In this document: in pieces, positions 5,448-8,375 of the stretch
Numbering within the stretch: position 1 is the first letter of the stretch
How the letters are laid out: every line of letters starts with the position of its first letter
Origin: Planctomycetota bacterium
GTDB taxonomy: Bacteria; Planctomycetota; Planctomycetia; Pirellulales; Pirellulaceae
NCBI GenBank assembly: GCA_029259935.1
Contig: JAJDEH010000360.1
Location: 1-8,375, forward strand
Length of the DNA stretch: 8,375 nucleotides
Direction of reading: 5' to 3'
Program-made: the position numbers and the translations under genes
The notes under the pieces: model-generated
What the model was told of the DNA's origin: nothing
What the model saw: only the letters and a program-made list of their open reading frames with translations
Databases searched by the model: none

Positions 5448-6467
5448 CTAACTCGCCCCCGGCGTCGCTTGCCGGTGTTCATGCTCTGGGCCGACCTCAC
5501 GATATTCGCGGCCCTGCCAGGTCTTACGTTTGACGAACTGGTCGTCAATTGCCTGGCGGATGGCGGGCTTGTCTAGACACCACGCTGGACCGACAAAGTA
5601 GTCGCGGGGTGCTTCGCCGCTAATGCGTTCCACGATCGTCGTGGGTGCCTGCAGTTCCAAAAAGTCCACCACCGATTGAACATAAGTGTCTCGGTCGACA
5701 AGCCGCACTTCGCCTCGCTCGACCTCGTCGCCCAGGGGTGTGTTTTTAACCGCGTACAAGTTGTGGATCTTTACCGAGTCGACCTTGAGGCGGGCGACTT
5801 CCCGAGCAGTTGCCAGCATGTCCTCGCGCGACTCGCCCGGGATTCCCAAGATCACATGCGCGCAGATTTCAAAGCCTCGATTGCGGCTGCGCTGGACCGC
5901 GTCGACGAAGCTGTCATGGTGGTGTCCTCGATTCATCCAGTCCAGCGAGCGGTCATGAATCGTCTGCATCCCGAACTCCACGGACAGATAAGCGCGGCTT
6001 CCAAGTTCCTCCAGCAGTTCCAGGACATCCTCCGGAACGCAGTCGGGACGCGTACCAATGGCCAACGCCACCACCTTGGGATGGGACAATGCTTCTTCGA
6101 ACAACGGTCGCAGTCGCTCGACCGGCGCATAGGTATTCGTCGCCGGTTGGAAGTAGGCCATGAATTGGTCGACGTCGTAACGCCATTTGAGACGGCGGAT
6201 TCCTTCGTCGATCTGCCCTAAAATCGTTTGGCGCGGCAAGCGGCGGCTGGGACTGAAACTGCGATTGTCACAAAAATTACATCCGCCGGTGGTCACGGTC
6301 CCATCCACATTAGGACAAGTAAAACCCGCGTCGATGCTGACCTTTTGAACTCGCTGCCCAAACTTTGACCGTAAAAAGAAATTATACGCAAAATAGTGGT
6401 ATCCCCGACTCCGCCAATCTAGTGGATTTTGCTTCGAAAGATCTGATTTCAAACCAACTTGAGTCAT
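5448..6467 (-). CDS. TIGR01212/YhcC-type radical SAM protein
   Basis: Cytoplasmic radical S-adenosylmethionine enzyme of uncharacterised function, related to E. coli YhcC. The 339-residue product carries the family's non-standard cluster motif: Cys51, then 11 residues to Cys63, then Cys66 (CPN...GGCNFC), instead of CxxxCxxC. Other family segments: QKVSIDAGFTCPN (41-53), YFQPATNTYAP (105-115), IGTRPDCVPEDVLELL (137-152), VEFGMQTIHD (163-172), NRGH (179-182), CAHVILGIPGES (202-213) and VKIHNLYAVKNTPL (232-245). Length is normal for the family (YhcC is about 310). I chose the ATG at 6465-6467; a GTG at 6542 would add 25 low-complexity residues and cut into the intergenic region. Neither has a clear ribosome site. 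It converges on the beta-barrel gene with a 10-base gap and diverges from the FHA gene. Confidence 0.9.
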   Translation of the reverse strand: MTQVGLKSDLSKQNPLDWRSRGYHYFAYNFFLRSKFGQRVQKVSIDAGFTCPNVDGTVTTGGCNFCDNRSFSPSRRLPRQTILGQIDEGIRRLKWRYDVDQFMAYFQPATNTYAPVERLRPLFEEALSHPKVVALAIGTRPDCVPEDVLELLEELGSRAYLSVEFGMQTIHDRSLDWMNRGHHHDSFVDAVQRSRNRGFEICAHVILGIPGESREDMLATAREVARLKVDSVKIHNLYAVKNTPLGDEVERGEVRLVDRDTYVQSVVDFLELQAPTTIVERISGEAPRDYFVGPAWCLDKPAIRQAIDDQFVKRKTWQGREYREVGPEHEHRQATPGAS

Positions 6468-6551
6468 ACGTTTCGAGGATCGTTTGGGTTCTCTATCGGT
6501 GTTCGCGCGGATGAAATCCGGGCTCTTCGAGGCGTCGGCCACGGGCGCAAA

Positions 6552-6601
6552 GTTGACGAAAGTGGGTCAGGCAACTAGATTTAATAGGTTGATGAAAGTG
6601 G
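6552..6601 (+). repeat. Imperfect 14-base direct repeat
   Basis: GTTGACGAAAGTGG at 6552-6565 and GTTGATGAAAGTGG at 6588-6601, one mismatch, 36 bases start to start. The copies bracket the candidate -10 box. Confidence 0.5.
6553..6581 (+). promoter_or_regulatory. Candidate sigma70 promoter of the FHA gene
   Basis: TTGACG (6553-6558), a 17-base spacer and TAGATT (6576-6581): 5/6 and 4/6 matches. The -35 box lies in the first copy of a direct repeat. It would leave a leader of about 125 bases. Confidence 0.35.
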
Positions 6602-6711
6602 TCTTGCGGGCGGTTGTGAAGCGTGATTTCGACTGTTCTTATTATCATATCGGTGAGTTGTACTCAACACGCACGCTCTGCCGCTGCCTGCCAGTAAAGG
6701 TATCAGAGAAG

Positions 6712-7197
6712 ATGTTTGGAGAGCTACTTCCGGTGGGCGGCGGTGACCCGATTCCGCTGCTTAAAAAGAGCTTGCGCGTGGGGCGTCGCGAGAGTTGCGA
6801 TGTCGTGTTGCGATTTCCCAATGTTTCTTCGCATCATTGTTTGATGAATGTCGATGAAGGATATTGGTTCATCAAAGACCTCCACAGCCGCAACGGTGTG
6901 AAGGTGAATGGCGCGAGGCTGGTGGGCGAAAGCCGCAAACGGCTGGACCCTGGCGACATTCTGACGATCGCCAAGCATAAGTACGAAATCTCGTATTCGC
7001 CAGTTGACCTCGGTGCCGTGGGGCCTCCACCCCAAGAGGAACGTCCCGAAGATTTCTTTGGACAATCGCTGATGCAGCGAGCTGGACTCGTCCGCCGGAA
7101 AAAGGACCGCGAAAAGCCCGAGGAAGAGAAACGCTTTGATGTGACCGATCAGAGCGCGGGACAACTTGGCAATCGAGATCCAAACAAGCCCGTTTAG
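6712..7197 (+). CDS. FHA-domain protein (phosphopeptide-binding)
   Basis: A small (161-residue) cytoplasmic protein built around one forkhead-associated domain, which binds phosphothreonine peptides in kinase signalling. The domain spans roughly 20-95 with all key residues: Gly24-Arg25 (GRRESCD), Ser39 and His42 (VSSHH), Asn61-Gly62 in SRNG, and VNG at 65-67. The N-terminus MFGELLPVGGGDPIPLLKKS is of a type I associate with Pirellulales FHA proteins. The tail from about 105 is Pro/Glu/Lys-rich and charged, probably disordered. The start is the ATG at 6712 with a purine-rich AGAGAAG just upstream; the frame runs open further back to 6484 through the promoter region but that part has no FHA-like content. 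It is followed by kdsB after a 122-base gap. The kinase partner is not in the window. Confidence 0.88.
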   Translation: MFGELLPVGGGDPIPLLKKSLRVGRRESCDVVLRFPNVSSHHCLMNVDEGYWFIKDLHSRNGVKVNGARLVGESRKRLDPGDILTIAKHKYEISYSPVDLGAVGPPPQEERPEDFFGQSLMQRAGLVRRKKDREKPEEEKRFDVTDQSAGQLGNRDPNKPV

Positions 7198-7236
7198 AAC
7201 GCGCCGATCGAAGGAATCTCTACCGAGCGGCACCTA

Positions 7237-7261
7237 TCGACTGGCACTTTTCGACTGGCAC
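7237..7261 (+). repeat. Short tandem-like direct repeat upstream of kdsB
   Basis: TCGACTGGCAC occurs at 7237-7247 and again at 7251-7261, a perfect 11-base repeat with a 14-base period, in the gap between the FHA gene and kdsB. Confidence 0.5.
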
Positions 7262-7308
7262 CCAGCGGCAGGCCCATCCCGCACGCTCGCGGCCAACGAG
7301 CCAATAAT

Positions 7309-7313
7309 GGAGA
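7309..7313 (+). promoter_or_regulatory. Shine-Dalgarno site of kdsB
   Basis: GGAGA, 6 bases before the ATG at 7320. It decides the kdsB start. Confidence 0.6.
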
Positions 7314-7319
7314 TTTGGT

Positions 7320-8093
7320 ATGTCCGGGGACGCGATCGGGATCATTCCAGCCCGGCTTCAATCGAGTCGGCTGCCGCGAAAGCTGTTACTCGCGGAAACC
7401 GGCAAGCCGCTGCTGCAGCATACCTGGGAATCAGCACGTCAAAGCGCGTCGTTAGGCGATGTGATTATCGCCACGGATAGCGACGAAATCGCCGACACGG
7501 TACGTGGCTTTGGCGGCAAGTGTGAAATGACCGGCGAGCATCCCAGCGGTACCGATCGGATTGCCGAGGTCGTGGCACGATGCGAGCCGAATGATCGGTT
7601 GATCGTCAATATTCAGGGCGACGAACCGGAACTGGACCCGGCCAACATTGACCGCCTGGTCGAGTCGCTTCGTCGGCACGACAACGCGGAGATGGCCACG
7701 CTGGCCACGCCGATTACCGATTCCGCCACGTTGAACGATCCGTCGTGTACCAAAGTCGTCTGTGCAGCCGATGGACGAGCGCTCTATTTCAGCCGCAGTC
7801 CGATTCCCTTTTGTCGTGACGCCGCTCCTGACACTCTCATCGCTTCCTCGGAAAGCGAATCGCCCTTTCTGCTGCACATCGGTGCCTACGCCTACCGCCG
7901 CGACTTTCTCCTTCAATTGACACAACTTCCACCGTCCCGGCTCGAGTTGCTGGAAAAGCTCGAGCAGCTTCGCGCTCTGGAAGTGGGAGCAACCATTCAA
8001 GTTGCCATCGTGACAGAGCATGCCGTGGGTATCGACACGCCGGCGGACTATGCGGCATTCGTCGAGCGGTCGTCGTCAGTCCAGCCGGATTGA
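7320..8093 (+). CDS. kdsB: 3-deoxy-manno-octulosonate cytidylyltransferase (CMP-KDO synthetase)
   Basis: Activates the sugar acid KDO: CTP + KDO gives CMP-KDO + pyrophosphate, in the cytoplasm, for the inner core of lipopolysaccharide. The 257-residue product has the full family set: [13 protein letters not shown] (9-21) for CTP binding, [10 protein letters not shown] (48-57), GTDRIAEV (77-84), IQGDEP (98-103) with the metal-binding Asp101, TKVV and SRSPIPF (144-165), [12 protein letters not shown] (186-197), [11 protein letters not shown] (211-221) and GIDTPADY (237-244). Length is normal (about 250). The ATG is fixed by GGAGA upstream. Its stop lies 18 bases inside the end of the convergent copper ATPase gene. 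A KDO gene in a planctomycete implies lipopolysaccharide synthesis in this organism. Confidence 0.95.
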   Translation: MSGDAIGIIPARLQSSRLPRKLLLAETGKPLLQHTWESARQSASLGDVIIATDSDEIADTVRGFGGKCEMTGEHPSGTDRIAEVVARCEPNDRLIVNIQGDEPELDPANIDRLVESLRRHDNAEMATLATPITDSATLNDPSCTKVVCAADGRALYFSRSPIPFCRDAAPDTLIASSESESPFLLHIGAYAYRRDFLLQLTQLPPSRLELLEKLEQLRALEVGATIQVAIVTEHAVGIDTPADYAAFVERSSSVQPD

Positions 8094-8375
8094 GCGGAGC
8101 CGCAATGCATTTCCGATGACCGAGATGGAACTGCAGCTCATCGCGGCGGCGGCGAGCATCGGGTTCAACAGCCATCCGATTCCAAGCAAGGGAACCAGAC
8201 AACCGGCCGCGATCGGCACGCCCGCTCCGTTATAAATGAAGGCTAGGAAGAGATTTTGACGAATATTGCGCATCGTGCCGCGGCTCAGCCGAACCGCCCG
8301 CACGATCCCGCGCAAGTCGCCCTTGAGCAACGTGATACCGGCGCTCTCGATGGCGACGTCCGTTCCCGTACCCAT
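8076..8375 (-). CDS. copA: Copper-translocating P-type ATPase (P1B), C-terminal fragment cut by the window edge
   Basis: C-terminal 99 residues of a heavy-metal exporting ATPase in the cytoplasmic membrane. The visible part starts at the end of the hinge of the P-domain ([17 protein letters not shown], where the Met is internal, not a start), followed by the last two membrane helices (about 41-60 and 64-86). Metal-site residues point to monovalent copper: Tyr48-Asn49 in AFIYN and Met79 with Ser83 (MSCSS) correspond to the YN and MxxxS sites of CopA; the zinc-type lysine/aspartate site is not seen. It ends [11 protein letters not shown]. The rest, including DKTGT and any N-terminal metal-binding domain, lies to the right of the window. 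The last 18 bases overlap the end of kdsB on the other strand. Copper specificity is by family analogy. Confidence 0.88.
   Translation of the reverse strand: MGTGTDVAIESAGITLLKGDLRGIVRAVRLSRGTMRNIRQNLFLAFIYNGAGVPIAAGCLVPLLGIGWLLNPMLAAAAMSCSSISVIGNALRLRSIRLD

Larger units (their letters stand above)
6468..6711. other. Divergent intergenic region between the radical SAM and FHA genes
   Basis: No gene is seen. It carries a candidate promoter for the FHA gene (6553-6581) and an imperfect 14-base direct repeat (6552-6565 and 6588-6601). No clear leftward promoter for the radical SAM gene was found. Confidence 0.45.

Noticed and set aside
5429..5451. 9-base direct repeat GCCCGCTAA at the converging stop codons
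   Set aside because: Probably chance: it comes from the stop and last codons of the barrel gene and the tail of the radical SAM gene; no structural role seen.
5676..6221. 181-codon plus-strand frame opposite the radical SAM gene
   Set aside because: The minus-strand protein is a clear family member across this whole span.
6484..6711. N-terminal extension of the FHA frame back to 6484
   Set aside because: It overlaps the start of the divergent radical SAM gene side and the promoter region, and its residues are unlike FHA proteins; the ATG at 6712 is well placed.
6724..7233. 169-codon minus-strand frame opposite the FHA gene
   Set aside because: The FHA residues on the plus strand are complete; the antisense product is featureless.
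7452..8021. 189-codon minus-strand frame opposite kdsB
   Set aside because: kdsB motifs span this region on the plus strand.

Overview
The window looks like chromosomal DNA from a Gram-negative bacterium of the Planctomycetes, most likely the Pirellulales. The pointers are a short FHA protein of a type I associate with that group, an exported protein and a beta-barrel of planctomycete character, a KDO pathway gene (kdsB), GC-rich coding DNA with a fair share of ATG, GTG and TTG starts, and small overlapping operons. The taxonomic call is inference from protein character, not from a marker gene.

Layout, left to right. (1) 1-417, minus: N-terminal part of a Tat-exported [4Fe-4S] ferredoxin-like electron-transfer subunit, cut by the left edge. 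(2) 418-829: gene-free; it holds a strong hairpin terminator at 589-625 that separates the ferredoxin gene from the operon to its right. (3) 830-4301, minus: a four-gene operon read from 4301 leftwards: an exported helical hypothetical protein, the large (catalytic) subunit of a B12-dependent acyl-CoA mutase, its small B12-binding subunit, and a short MeaB-type G-protein chaperone. (4) 4302-4549: divergent promoter region. (5) 4550-5437, plus: exported outer-membrane beta-barrel protein. (6) 5448-6467, minus: TIGR01212/YhcC-type radical SAM protein, convergent with the barrel gene. (7) 6712-7197, plus: FHA-domain protein. (8) 7320-8093, plus: kdsB. (9) 8076-8375, minus: C-terminal end of a Cu+-type P1B ATPase, overlapping the end of kdsB and cut by the right edge.

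The most interesting item is the mutase operon. The large subunit belongs to the methylmalonyl-CoA mutase family, but at the two positions that set substrate choice it has Phe79 and Gln197. In methylmalonyl-CoA mutase these are Tyr89 and Arg207; in isobutyryl-CoA mutase they are Phe80 and Gln198. The spacing (118 residues) is the same in all three. The split 548 + 136 residue arrangement also matches IcmA/IcmB. The operon therefore more likely encodes an isobutyryl-CoA/n-butyryl-CoA mutase with its own repair G-protein than a methylmalonyl-CoA mutase. That G-protein is unusual too: it has HKSD instead of NKxD and lacks the usual C-terminal dimerisation arm.

I see no CRISPR array, insertion sequence, tRNA, rRNA or defence system. 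Apart from the mutase operon, the window reads as ordinary housekeeping and envelope genes.
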